Shown piece by piece: positions 43,494-51,733 of a stretch of 64,000 nt of DNA. The DNA is taken from contig NZ_QPJC01000002.1 in the NCBI RefSeq assembly GCF_003337235.1, positions 186,001 to 250,000 on the forward strand. The letters run 5' to 3'. This DNA comes from Halopolyspora algeriensis. Lineage in GTDB: Bacteria; Actinomycetota; Actinomycetes; Mycobacteriales; Pseudonocardiaceae. The stretch's first letter is position 1, and every line of letters begins with the position of its first letter. Position numbers and translations under genes: made by a program. The notes under the pieces are model-generated. The model did not search any database, was not told where the DNA came from, and saw nothing but the letters and a program-made list of their open reading frames with translations.

Positions 43494-43544
43494 GAGTGAA
43501 CGGAACTTTCGTTACTTCTACACGGGCGAGAGTTCCGTTCACTC
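43494..43544. terminator. 14-bp perfect inverted repeat between convergent genes
   Basis: GAGTGAACGGAACT (43494-43507) and AGTTCCGTTCACTC (43531-43544) are exact inverted copies separated by 23 bases, 15 bases after the thioesterase stop and 30 bases past the exonuclease end. It can act as a bidirectional terminator. The low G/C arms are unusual for this genome and may mark a dispersed repeat family. Confidence 0.6.
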
Positions 43545-43574
43545 CTCACGGGCGGTGCTGTCTGTCCGCCGCGC

Positions 43575-44486
43575 TCACGCGGGTTCCGGGGCCGTTCGGC
43601 CGAGCAGCCGGGCGAAGGCGTCCTCGGTGACGATCGGGATGCCGTAGTCGCGGGCCTTGCGGGCCTTGACGGACAGCGAGTCGGGGTCGGCGGCGACCAC
43701 CAGACGGGTTTTCCGCGTGACATATCCCTGGACGGCGAGCCCGGCCGCTCGGGCTCGCTGTTCCCACATCTCGCGGGGTTCGCGGGTTTCTCCGGTGAAG
43801 GCCACGAGGTCCCCGGTGGCCGGACACGGAACCTCCCGCGCCGTGGGCGCGATCTCCGCCGGGGCAGAAGGCGCGGGGGCGATGTCGCGACGCAGCACCC
43901 GGCTCGTGCCCGCGGGCACCAGTGGCCAGTGGGTGCGGGAGGCGCGGGAGAGGAGATCCGCCCAGGGTGGTGCCGGCCGCGTCCGGCCGAGGAAGCATGT
44001 CAGCAACCCGGCAGCGGCGCGAGCGTCGTGCAGCGCCGAGTGCGCCCTGGTCAGCGCGACACCGGCCGCTCGGCAGCACGCGGCCAGCGAGCGGGCCGTG
44101 GCGGTCAGGTACCGCTCGGACAGGTCCATGGTGCACAGGCCGGAGTCCGTCGACAGCGGGACGTCGAGACCCAGCCGCGCGTATTCCGCGGCCAGGAAGC
44201 TCAGGTCGAAAGGCAGGTTGTGGGCGACCAGGACCCGCCCGGCCAGCTGCGCGGCGAGCTCGGCTGCGATGTCGGCGAACAGCGGGGCCTGTCGTGCCTG
44301 CGCGGCCGTGATGCCGTGAATGTGCTGCGGTCCCAGATCCCGTTGCGGATTCACCACGGTGCACCACTCGCCGGTGACCGTCCCCGCCGGGTCGAGCTGG
44401 ACGACGGCGACCTCGACGATCCGGTCGTGCCCACCCGCGCGGAAACCGGTGGTCTCCACGTCGACAACCGCATACCCGGCCGTCAT
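43575..44486 (-). CDS. DnaQ-like DEDDh exonuclease with BRCT domain
   Basis: A 303-residue protein. Residues 1-165 are a DEDDh 3'-5' exonuclease with Exo I VVDVETTG, Exo II AHNLPFDLSFL and Exo III HSALHDARAAA. A Pro/Ala linker leads to a C-terminal BRCT domain (about 225-300: LVAFTGETREPREMWEQRA, VVAADPDSLSVKARKARDYGIPIV region). Similar fusions are annotated as DNA polymerase III epsilon-like proteins acting in repair. The ATG at 44486 is six bases after AGAGGA; a longer frame adds six residues. Confidence 0.9.
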   Translation of the reverse strand: MTAGYAVVDVETTGFRAGGHDRIVEVAVVQLDPAGTVTGEWCTVVNPQRDLGPQHIHGITAAQARQAPLFADIAAELAAQLAGRVLVAHNLPFDLSFLAAEYARLGLDVPLSTDSGLCTMDLSERYLTATARSLAACCRAAGVALTRAHSALHDARAAAGLLTCFLGRTRPAPPWADLLSRASRTHWPLVPAGTSRVLRRDIAPAPSAPAEIAPTAREVPCPATGDLVAFTGETREPREMWEQRARAAGLAVQGYVTRKTRLVVAADPDSLSVKARKARDYGIPIVTEDAFARLLGRTAPEPA

Positions 44487-44662
44487 CACCGATCCTCTCG
44501 CCACGCACTGCAGGACACCTGCCTGCGATCATCGTACTGGCGAGCGCGGACGATCGAGGAGCCGCCGAGGTGGTGACCAGCGCGACACGGTCTGCGCACG
44601 AGTGCGCGGCAGGAAATCCTCTTCGACAGAACCCGAGGACCACGGTTCGGTGCCGGACTGCT

Positions 44663-46774
44663 TCAGCTCTCCTCCGGGACAGGAACCGATCCCTGCTCGA
44701 GAAGGGCGCGAAAGTCGGCGGCCGGGATCGAGGCCGAGAAGAGAAAACCCTGGAATGCGTCCACACCCAGACTCTTCAGCATGCGGAACTGCTCGGCGGT
44801 TTCCACGCCTTCGGCGACGCAGTGGCGCTTCATCCCGAGACTCATCTCCACCACGGCCCGCACGATCGCGAAGTCGGCGGGATCGTGCTCGACGCCGGAG
44901 ACGAACGCGCGATCGATTTTGAGGACGTGCGTCGGCAGGTCCCGCAGTCGCTTCAACGAGGAGTAGCCGGTGCCGAAATCGTCCACGGCGAACCACACAC
45001 CCTGCTCGGCCAGCTCGGCCATGTCCGCACGAGGCCGTTCGGTGAGATCTCCCAGGGAGCTTTCCACCACCTCCAGCACGACCCGACTCCCGTCGATGCC
45101 GCTTTCCTCGAGGATGCCGGAAACCTCGCTCAGGAAGTGCTCGTCGTCCGGCAACAACCTACTCAGGTTGACCGCGACCCGGACGGGCCTGCCGGACACC
45201 GTGGGCCAGTTCGCTGCCTCGCGCAGTGCTGTGCTCAGGACCCAGCGGTCGAGTTGGCCCAGCAGGTTGCCTTGCTCGGCCACGGGCATGATGATGCCCG
45301 GGCTGAGGAGCCCGCGGTGGGGGTGTGGCCACCGGACCAGCGCTTCGGCCATGAGCACGGATCCGTCGCAGTCCACGATCGGTTGGTACTGCAATGTCAA
45401 CCGATCGTTGTGAATCGCGTCGCGCAGTTGCCCCTCCAGCTGCACTTGCTGGCCGAGTGAGTCGATCAGCTCCCGATTGGCGATCGAGACGGAACCGGGG
45501 CTGTGGCTTTTGGCCGTGAACATCGCCGCGTCGGCGAACCGCAGCAGGTCCTCGCCGGTCGTGCCCGGGGCCGTGATGACCGCGGCCCCGACCGAGGCCG
45601 AGGCAGTGACCAGCTGACCTCGGACCGGGACCACTGTGTGCAGCAGGTTCAACGTCAGCGTGGTGAGCTTTTCGAGTCCGCCGACAGCATCGAGATCGGA
45701 GCAGATGATCAGATACTCGTCACCGAAGAGCCGCGCGGCTGTGCACGCGGGCGGCAATCCCGTGGTCAGGCGCCGAGCCAGTGCCACGAGCAGCTCATCG
45801 CCGGCCTCGTGCCCGAGTGAGTCGTTGACTCGCTTGAAGTTGTCCAGATCGCAGAACAGCACGGCGATCTGGTCGAGATCACCGTGGCCGAGCAGCTCGT
45901 CGAGCCGTTCGCTGATGCCCGATCGGTTGGGTAGCCCGGTCAGCTCGTCGTGCGTGGCCCGGTGCTGCAGCATGTCGGTATGGCGGCGCTGCTCGGTGAC
46001 ATCCTGGAACACCACCTGCCAGAAGGGGTTGCCGTTGTCCTCTGTCGACACTGCGCTGTGTACTTCGCAGGTCAGCTGCCTGCCATCCGAGCGAATCAGC
46101 CTTCGTTGGGACACCGGCGCGTGTTCGTGCGGGGAGAGCGATGTGGGTGACTTCGGGATGATGCCTTCCGCGGGATCCTCCGACAGCAGCAGCTCGGAGC
46201 CGCTCATCCCGTGGAGCTCGTCCAGTCCGTAGCCCAGCAGCTCGCACAGGGCGTTGTTGGCGTGCAACAGGCGATCGGACTCGTCGAACAAGCCGATGCC
46301 CACCGGAGCGAGATCGAACAGGTCGGTGAACCGCCGGGTCGATCGCTGATGGCGAGCTCGCTTCTCGCTCTCGTCCCGAATCACCGTGATGAAGCCGTAC
46401 AGACTGCCGTCATTCGACCGTTGCGTCGTGATCGCGATATGTGCCCAGAACCGGGATCCGTCCTTGCGCAGGCGCCAACCCTGATCCAGGTAGAAGCCTG
46501 CTCGAATGGCTTGGGTCAACTCCCACTCCGGGCGTCCCGCGGCGACCTGGTCCTGCGGGGAGAACACGGAGAAATGCTGCCCGATGACCTCCTCGCCGCT
46601 GTACCCCTCGATCTTCGCGGCTTGGTCGTTCCAACTGCGCACGAGCCCCTGCGGGTCCAGCGAGAAGACCGCCTGCTCCGATGTCGCCGCGATCGGGTTC
46701 TCGGTGTCCGGAAGCGAGGAGCCGTTGCCCTCTCCGACACCGGACGGGTTCCTGCGGTCCATGTGATCCGACAT
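44663..46774 (-). CDS. PAS-PAS-GGDEF-EAL cyclic-di-GMP signalling protein
   Basis: A 703-residue cytosolic protein. Two PAS domains (about 25-135 and 150-265) precede a GGDEF domain (275-430) and an EAL domain (445-690). The GGDEF site reads LFGDEY instead of GGDEF, a degenerate form that may bind GTP but cyclise poorly. The EAL domain looks intact: EALVRW, the asparagine in VNLSR, EVVESS and DDFGTGYSSL. I expect a phosphodiesterase that breaks down c-di-GMP under PAS-sensed redox or ligand control. GGGGAA precedes the ATG. It is divergent from the receiver/KaiC operon. Confidence 0.92.
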   Translation of the reverse strand: MSDHMDRRNPSGVGEGNGSSLPDTENPIAATSEQAVFSLDPQGLVRSWNDQAAKIEGYSGEEVIGQHFSVFSPQDQVAAGRPEWELTQAIRAGFYLDQGWRLRKDGSRFWAHIAITTQRSNDGSLYGFITVIRDESEKRARHQRSTRRFTDLFDLAPVGIGLFDESDRLLHANNALCELLGYGLDELHGMSGSELLLSEDPAEGIIPKSPTSLSPHEHAPVSQRRLIRSDGRQLTCEVHSAVSTEDNGNPFWQVVFQDVTEQRRHTDMLQHRATHDELTGLPNRSGISERLDELLGHGDLDQIAVLFCDLDNFKRVNDSLGHEAGDELLVALARRLTTGLPPACTAARLFGDEYLIICSDLDAVGGLEKLTTLTLNLLHTVVPVRGQLVTASASVGAAVITAPGTTGEDLLRFADAAMFTAKSHSPGSVSIANRELIDSLGQQVQLEGQLRDAIHNDRLTLQYQPIVDCDGSVLMAEALVRWPHPHRGLLSPGIIMPVAEQGNLLGQLDRWVLSTALREAANWPTVSGRPVRVAVNLSRLLPDDEHFLSEVSGILEESGIDGSRVVLEVVESSLGDLTERPRADMAELAEQGVWFAVDDFGTGYSSLKRLRDLPTHVLKIDRAFVSGVEHDPADFAIVRAVVEMSLGMKRHCVAEGVETAEQFRMLKSLGVDAFQGFLFSASIPAADFRALLEQGSVPVPEES

Positions 46775-47113
46775 TGTTCCCCGGGTGTGAACGTAAGTGA
46801 AAGTTGCTCACTGACTTCTGCCGCGCTGGACGGAGACGAGCACGGCAGCCTGCATGGTCGCCGGCTGTACGGGACGAGGCGTGGCCTGCGGGGAGGGTGG
46901 GGCTCTTGTGTTGCCCGGGCGGCGTGTCCGAGCTTTTGCGCTCATCGTAGCAGCGATGGCCCGTGTCGGGATGCTCGTCGCTGCGGGCCCGCCTGTGGTT
47001 GCGCGCTCGTGCCGTGTCGTCAACCCTGGTGGCGGAGTGGTTGGCTTCGGGGTGTGGCAGCAGGCGCGTATCCGCAGGGCGAGCACCTCGCCGGAAGGCG
47101 GGGTCGGAGGGTG
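46775..47113. other. 339-base divergent control region
   Basis: The interval separates the GGDEF-EAL gene from the receiver/KaiC operon and must hold both promoters. A frame at 46854-47114 (86 codons) ends inside the receiver ribosome site. It is Gly/Val/Arg-rich with no ribosome site, and I do not call it. No clear palindrome is seen. Confidence 0.35.
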
Positions 47114-47497
47114 ATGCCCGTGGAAGGCAAGGTGTTGATCCTGTTGGCGGAGCGCGATCCCTACTCTGCAGAGCTCACCGAGCACTTCCTGCGGACCGAG
47201 GGCTACGAGGTGGAGGTGGTGTTCAGCGCGGAGGAAGCGCTCGATGCCGCGATCGAGCGCACACCGGACCTGGCGATCGTGGATCTGCTCATCTCCGGGG
47301 TGCGGGGTCAACGGTTGTGCTCGCAACTGCTCGAACGCACCGAAACAGCGGTGGTGGCGATCTCCTCGCTGGCCTCGGCCGAGACCGCGTTCGCGGTGGG
47401 CGCTTCGGCTTTCCTGCAAAAACCCATCGAGCCGCTACAGCTGGTCAGCACGGTTCAACAGCTGCTGGAACGCGGCGCGTCCCCTGGGACAGAGTGA
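47114..47497 (+). CDS. Stand-alone response-regulator receiver domain
   Basis: A 127-residue CheY-like receiver with no output domain. Acidic-pocket residues lie in LAERDPYS, the phospho-acceptor is D57 (AIVDLLISG), the switch serine is S84 and the conserved lysine is K103 (LQKPIEP). GGAGG lies just upstream of the ATG. Two bases separate its stop from the KaiC-like gene, so it probably reports phosphorylation to that ATPase. No histidine kinase is in the window. Confidence 0.86.
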   Translation: MPVEGKVLILLAERDPYSAELTEHFLRTEGYEVEVVFSAEEALDAAIERTPDLAIVDLLISGVRGQRLCSQLLERTETAVVAISSLASAETAFAVGASAFLQKPIEPLQLVSTVQQLLERGASPGTE

Positions 47498-47499
47498 CG

Positions 47500-48897
47500 A
47501 TGATAGACCGGATTTCGACTGGCAACGCGCGGCTGGACCAAGTGACCGGCGGCGGCCTTCCCTCGAACGCGATCAACCTCGTCATGGGGCTGCCCGGAAC
47601 GGGCAAAACGTTGCTGGCTCAGCAGTGCGTGTTCAGCAACGCCGATCCGCAGCGCCCGGCGCTGTACCTGTCCACGGCCTCCGAACCGTTCGAGAAGATC
47701 CTGCGCTATGTCCAGGGCCTCTCGTTCTTCGACCCCGCACTCGTCGGCAACGGCGTCGTCTACGACGAGCTCGGTTCGACGCTGCTCTCCCACGGAGTGA
47801 CCGGCGTGGGAGAGCGCGTCAGCGCATTCATCCGCGAGTACCGCCCGGGGATCCTCGTCATCGACAGCTTCAAAGCGCTGAGCTCCTACGCGACGAGCAG
47901 CATCGAATTCCGCAACTTTCTGCACGAGCTGGCCGCGACGCAGAGCGTCTTTCCCGTCACGACGCTCTGGCTCGGTGAGTACGAGGAAGGCGAAATGGCC
48001 ACCGCCCCCGAGTTCGCCGTCGCCGACAGCATCCTCGAACTGAGCAGCCATCGTTTTCAGAAACGCTCCTCCCGCTCCATGCAGGTGCACAAGCTGCGTG
48101 GTGGGGACTTCTTCTCGGGCCGCCACACCTACGGCCTTTCCCGCGAGGGCCTGGAGGTCTACCCTCGTTTCACCGATGTCGGTGATCACCATGCCTACCT
48201 GCGTGAACGGGAGCGTGCCTCGTCCGGGATCCAGGCTCTCGACGACATGCTCAACGAGGGGTATCGCGTCGGTTCGTCGACACTCATGGCAGGACCGACC
48301 GGTATCGGCAAGACCCTGATGGGCCTGCACTTCCTCTTCGGGGGCGTTCGCCAGGGCGACCACGGGGTGATGGCGACCTTCCAGGAAGACCCCACACAAC
48401 TCGAGCAGGTCCTGCACGGTTTCGGGTGGTCGTTCAACACCGAGGGAATCACCCTCAAGTACCGGCCTCCTGTCGAAATCAACCTCGACGAGTGGGTGTA
48501 CGACATTCTGGACACCCTCGAGCGGACCGGGGCGCGGCGATTGTTCATCGACTCCCTCAACGACTTGGAAAGTGTCGCCGAGGATCCCAGCAGGTTCGAC
48601 GAGTCGCTGTACTCCCTGCTGCACCGGTGTTCCCGGAACAATGTCAGCGTCATGATGAGTTACGAAGTTCGTCACCTGTTCGGGGTGACCAGCCTGACGG
48701 ACAGGGCTGCCTCCAATCTCGCCGACAACGTGGTGCTCCTGCAGTACGTTCCCACCGAATCCGCCATGTATCGCAGCGTGACCGTTCTCAAAACCCGCGG
48801 CAGTACCCACGATCTCCGGGTCCGCTTCTTCGAGGTCGCCTCACGCGGCATCGTGCTCACGGACGATCCCTCTGATCCCGGCAGCACCCCGTCCTGA
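47500..48897 (+). CDS. Double-domain KaiC-like ATPase
   Basis: A 465-residue protein with two RecA-like KaiC domains, each with Walker A (GLPGTGKT 30-37; GPTGIGKT about 265-272) and Walker B (GILVIDSFKAL; RRLFIDSLNDL). Domain starts show the KaiC pattern of a conserved G-x-x-x-L-D (STGNARLDQVTGGG, SSGIQALDDMLNEG). Non-cyanobacterial KaiC-like proteins work in signalling and stress responses, often with receivers or kinases. Here it follows a stand-alone receiver and faces a c-di-GMP protein, which suggests one signalling module. Confidence 0.88.
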   Translation: MIDRISTGNARLDQVTGGGLPSNAINLVMGLPGTGKTLLAQQCVFSNADPQRPALYLSTASEPFEKILRYVQGLSFFDPALVGNGVVYDELGSTLLSHGVTGVGERVSAFIREYRPGILVIDSFKALSSYATSSIEFRNFLHELAATQSVFPVTTLWLGEYEEGEMATAPEFAVADSILELSSHRFQKRSSRSMQVHKLRGGDFFSGRHTYGLSREGLEVYPRFTDVGDHHAYLRERERASSGIQALDDMLNEGYRVGSSTLMAGPTGIGKTLMGLHFLFGGVRQGDHGVMATFQEDPTQLEQVLHGFGWSFNTEGITLKYRPPVEINLDEWVYDILDTLERTGARRLFIDSLNDLESVAEDPSRFDESLYSLLHRCSRNNVSVMMSYEVRHLFGVTSLTDRAASNLADNVVLLQYVPTESAMYRSVTVLKTRGSTHDLRVRFFEVASRGIVLTDDPSDPGSTPS

Positions 48898-48902
48898 GCA
48901 GG

Positions 48903-48918
48903 GCAGTGCGGGCACTGC
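48903..48918 (+). terminator. Small hairpin after the KaiC-like gene
   Basis: GCAGTGC (48903-48909) and GCACTGC (48912-48918) form a 7-bp repeat six bases after the stop. With a realistic loop only about six pairs form, so it is a weak terminator candidate. Confidence 0.3.
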
Positions 48919-49040
48919 TCGGTGAAGACGCTCTCAAGTTTTCCCGGACAGCCGCCGAAGACTCCGGTGTGCGGTGTGTGCGGGCCCCTGCCGGGGTCCG
49001 GGTACCGGCACGGCAGTGACCAGCAGTAACGGAGCGTGGC

Positions 49041-49184
49041 ATGGAATTACTGACCTTCCTGGGCGGTATCGCGGTCCTGACTGGGATCGGGATGTTTCTG
49101 GCCTGGCCCCGCGAGGAGGAGCTGGATTCGGCTGAATACCGGGCGGAGTCCGCGCGGGGGCTGCGGCGGAGGGAACGAGTATGA
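49041..49184 (+). CDS. Small single-pass membrane protein, 47 residues
   Basis: The ORF starts MELLTFLGGIAVLTG, has one hydrophobic helix (about residues 3-22) followed by a charged tail rich in Glu and Arg, and is preceded by GGAG seven bases before the ATG. Its stop overlaps the next start by four bases (ATGA at 49181). No family is recognised. The coupling suggests it anchors or partners the following protein. Confidence 0.6.
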   Translation: MELLTFLGGIAVLTGIGMFLAWPREEELDSAEYRAESARGLRRRERV

Positions 49185-49678
49185 GCGCCCCGGAAGTCGG
49201 TTCGTCGCGGGAGCACGCGTGGATGGCCGGGGCCGGTGAATCCGGCTGGCATGCCGTGGCGGTTTCGGCCGGGGGCAGCGCACCGGCGGCGGTCTGCGGG
49301 TACCGGCTGGCCGGGCCGGTGCACCGCAGGCTCGGCCAGCGCCCGCCGCAGGACGGCGTTCGCGAGGTCTGTGTGTCGTGCACTCGAGCCATCGGCAACG
49401 GCGAGCACCACCGCAGCTTCGCAGACACCGGTTGCCTCCCAGCGGACCCGGACATCCAGTGGCCGACCACCGACCCGGACAGCACGGAAGGCCCCACCCG
49501 GCGGCGCCCCACCCTGGATGCGGCCATGGCGGTTCTGCTGACTCCCGACGTGCCCGAGCCCCGCGCGGTCACCGTGAGCGCGGCGAGTGCCGGCGCGGTA
49601 GCGCGCAACGTGCCGAGGTTCGTCGCGGAGCCGGGCCGGCCGCGGACCCGCTCCGGCCGGATCCCGGCCGGCCGGTGA
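49181..49678 (+). CDS. Hypothetical protein, 165 residues
   Basis: A soluble protein with four cysteines (AAVCGYR; VCVSCTRA; TGCLPAD) that could bind a metal, followed by a Pro/Arg-rich disordered tail. Composition is Ala/Arg/Gly-rich. It is translationally coupled to the small membrane protein upstream. A long overlapping minus-strand frame exists but has no start signal. I do not recognise a family. Confidence 0.55.
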   Translation: MSAPEVGSSREHAWMAGAGESGWHAVAVSAGGSAPAAVCGYRLAGPVHRRLGQRPPQDGVREVCVSCTRAIGNGEHHRSFADTGCLPADPDIQWPTTDPDSTEGPTRRRPTLDAAMAVLLTPDVPEPRAVTVSAASAGAVARNVPRFVAEPGRPRTRSGRIPAGR

Positions 49679-49747
49679 GGACACGACAGCGCCATGACCG
49701 GGGATGATGCCTTCACTCGACGCTGCCGACCGCCATGAGAGTGAGAC

Positions 49748-49783
49748 TTGTGCCACGAATTTACCCTCCGGTAGTTTTACCGT
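49748..49783 (+). promoter_or_regulatory. Leaderless promoter with alternating TACC/GGTA
   Basis: TTGTGC (49748-49753) and TAGTTT (49772-49777) are 18 bases apart, with the -10 ending six bases before the ATG at 49784. The ligase gene has no ribosome site, so transcription probably starts at the ATG. Overlapping the -10, TACC-n4-GGTA-n4-TACC (49762-49781) gives two nested inverted repeats, a likely operator. Confidence 0.5.
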
Positions 49784-51610
49784 ATGAAGGCCGAGATCAC
49801 CTCCCCTTACCGGTCCGTGTCGGAGATGCTGCAGCGCCGCGTCGAGGAGTCCGCGGACCGTGAGGCATACCGTTACCCGGCGGGGACCGGGTGGCAGTCG
49901 CTGACATGGGCGCAGACGTTCGAGCGCGTCCGCGCGATCGCGCTGGGGCTGCACGCCGTCGGTATCGAAAGTCAGCAGCGGTGCGCCATCCTGGCGAGCA
50001 CCCGTTTCGAGTGGATCCTCGCCGACCTCGGGATCCTGAGCGCCGGCGCGGCGACGACGACGATCTACCCGTCGAGCACGCCGGAGGAGTGCGCCTACAT
50101 CATTGCCGACTCCCAGTCGCAGGTCGTCTTCGCCGAGGACGACGAGCAGGTGGACAAGCTGCGCGGGCAGCGGGCGGAACTGCCGGACCTGCACACGGTG
50201 ATCACCTTCGACGGCACCTCCGACGGCGACTGGGTCCTGCGGCTCGACGAGGTGGAGGAGCGGGGCCGCACGCTGGCCGCACAACAGCCGGAGCTGTTCG
50301 ACGAACTCCTCGGCGGTATCGAGCCGGAACACCTGGCCACGCTGGTCTACACCTCCGGCACGACCGGCAGGCCGAAGGGCGTGCGCCTGACCCACGCGAA
50401 CTGGCTGTACGTGGCCGAGTCGATGGACGCCCTCGACGAGAGCATGCTCACCGAGCAGGACCTGCAGTACCTGTGGCTGCCGCTGTCCCACGTGTTCGGC
50501 AAGGTCATGGAAATGGGCCAGCTCCGCAAGGGTTTCCCCACGGCGGTGGACGGCAACGTCGACCGGCTCATCGACAACCTGCCGGTGGTGCAGCCGACCA
50601 TCATGGCCGCAGCCCCACGCATCTTCGAAAAGGTCTACAACAAGGTCGTCACGCAAGCCAAGGAAGGCGGCGCCCTCAAGTACCGGATCTTCCGCTGGGC
50701 GTGCGGCGTCGGCGCTCGGGTGTCGCGGCTGAACCAGCGGCACCAGCCGATCGACCTGCGGACCAGGATCCAGTACGCCATCGCCGACCGACTGGTGTTC
50801 CAGAAGTTGCGCGCCCGGTTCGGCGGCAGGCTGCGCTACTTCATCTCCGGCAGTGCCCCGCTGTCGCCGGAGATCGCCGAGTTCTTCGACGCCGCCGGGG
50901 TGCGCATCCTCGAAGGCTACGGTCTCACCGAGACCTGCGCGGCGACCTTCGTCAACCTGCCCACCGACTACCGCATCGGCACCGTCGGCCGCCCGTTCCC
51001 CGGTACGGAGATCTCGTTCGCCGAAGACGGCGAGATCCTCATCCGCAACGGCGCGGTCATGCACGGCTATCACCGGATGCCGGAGGAGACCGCCGCCGCG
51101 CTCGACGAGGACGGGTGGTTCCACACCGGCGACATCGGTGCCATGGAGGACGGGTTCCTGCGGATCACCGACCGCAAGAAGGACTTGATCAAGACTTCGG
51201 GCGGCAAGTACGTGGCGCCGCAGAGCGTGGAGGGACGCTTCAAGGCGGTGTGCCCCTACGTCGGCAACGTCATCGTCCACGGTGACGAGCGTCCGTACTG
51301 CACCGCCCTGGTGACCCTCGACGAGGAGGCGATCGCGCAGTGGGCTCGGGACAACGGTCTCGGTGACCGCTCGTACGAGCAACTCGCCGCCGAGGAGCCG
51401 GTCCGGGCGCTGATCGAGTCGTATGTGGACGAGGTCAACGCGGGCCTGGCCCGGCACGAGACGATCAAGTCGTTCGCGATCCTGCCCCGCGACCTGACCA
51501 TCGAAAACGGCGAGATCACGCCCAGCCTCAAGGTCAAGCGCAAGGTCGTCGAGAACAACTACACCGACCTGCTCGAGGGGCTGTACCCCAACGTCCGGCA
51601 GGCGCTGTAG
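49784..51610 (+). CDS. Long-chain fatty acid-CoA ligase, FadD15-like
   Basis: A 608-residue AMP-forming acyl-CoA synthetase. Motifs are YTSGTTGRPKG (about 188-198), GYGLTETCA, DGWFHTGDIG and DRKKDLIKTSGGKYVAPQ. It activates long-chain fatty acids with ATP and CoA. The ~600-residue length and the PLSHVFGK motif fit the FadD15/LACS group. It starts directly at a predicted leaderless promoter and ends at a strong 15-bp terminator, so it is transcribed alone although next to the acyl-CoA degradation operon. Confidence 0.94.
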   Translation: MKAEITSPYRSVSEMLQRRVEESADREAYRYPAGTGWQSLTWAQTFERVRAIALGLHAVGIESQQRCAILASTRFEWILADLGILSAGAATTTIYPSSTPEECAYIIADSQSQVVFAEDDEQVDKLRGQRAELPDLHTVITFDGTSDGDWVLRLDEVEERGRTLAAQQPELFDELLGGIEPEHLATLVYTSGTTGRPKGVRLTHANWLYVAESMDALDESMLTEQDLQYLWLPLSHVFGKVMEMGQLRKGFPTAVDGNVDRLIDNLPVVQPTIMAAAPRIFEKVYNKVVTQAKEGGALKYRIFRWACGVGARVSRLNQRHQPIDLRTRIQYAIADRLVFQKLRARFGGRLRYFISGSAPLSPEIAEFFDAAGVRILEGYGLTETCAATFVNLPTDYRIGTVGRPFPGTEISFAEDGEILIRNGAVMHGYHRMPEETAAALDEDGWFHTGDIGAMEDGFLRITDRKKDLIKTSGGKYVAPQSVEGRFKAVCPYVGNVIVHGDERPYCTALVTLDEEAIAQWARDNGLGDRSYEQLAAEEPVRALIESYVDEVNAGLARHETIKSFAILPRDLTIENGEITPSLKVKRKVVENNYTDLLEGLYPNVRQAL

Positions 51611-51624
51611 AGCGCCGTTCGGCG

Positions 51625-51666
51625 GGCAACGGCCGCACCGCTTGCCGAAGTGGTGCGGCCGTTGCC
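51625..51666 (+). terminator. Strong hairpin terminator after the acyl-CoA ligase
   Basis: GGCAACGGCCGCACC (51625-51639) pairs perfectly with GGTGCGGCCGTTGCC (51652-51666), a 15-bp stem with a 12-base loop, 15 bases past the stop. Confidence 0.8.
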
Positions 51667-51693
51667 GTGTCCGGAGTGATGCCATAAAAAAAG

Positions 51694-51709
51694 CAAGCAC
51701 GATTGCTTG
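51694..51709. promoter_or_regulatory. CAAGCA-n4-TGCTTG palindrome, likely TetR operator
   Basis: CAAGCACGATTGCTTG is a perfect 6+6 palindrome with a 4-base centre, 25 bases before the first gene of the acyl-CoA operon and preceded by an A-run. It is the obvious operator for the TetR protein encoded at the end of the same operon. I found no second copy before tetR itself. Confidence 0.65.
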
Positions 51710-51733
51710 ATTATCGTGACGGGCGCTGCCACG

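Noticed and set aside
46854-47114. 86-codon frame in the divergent region before the receiver gene
   Set aside because: Ends inside the receiver ribosome site, low-complexity Gly/Val/Arg composition and no start signal.
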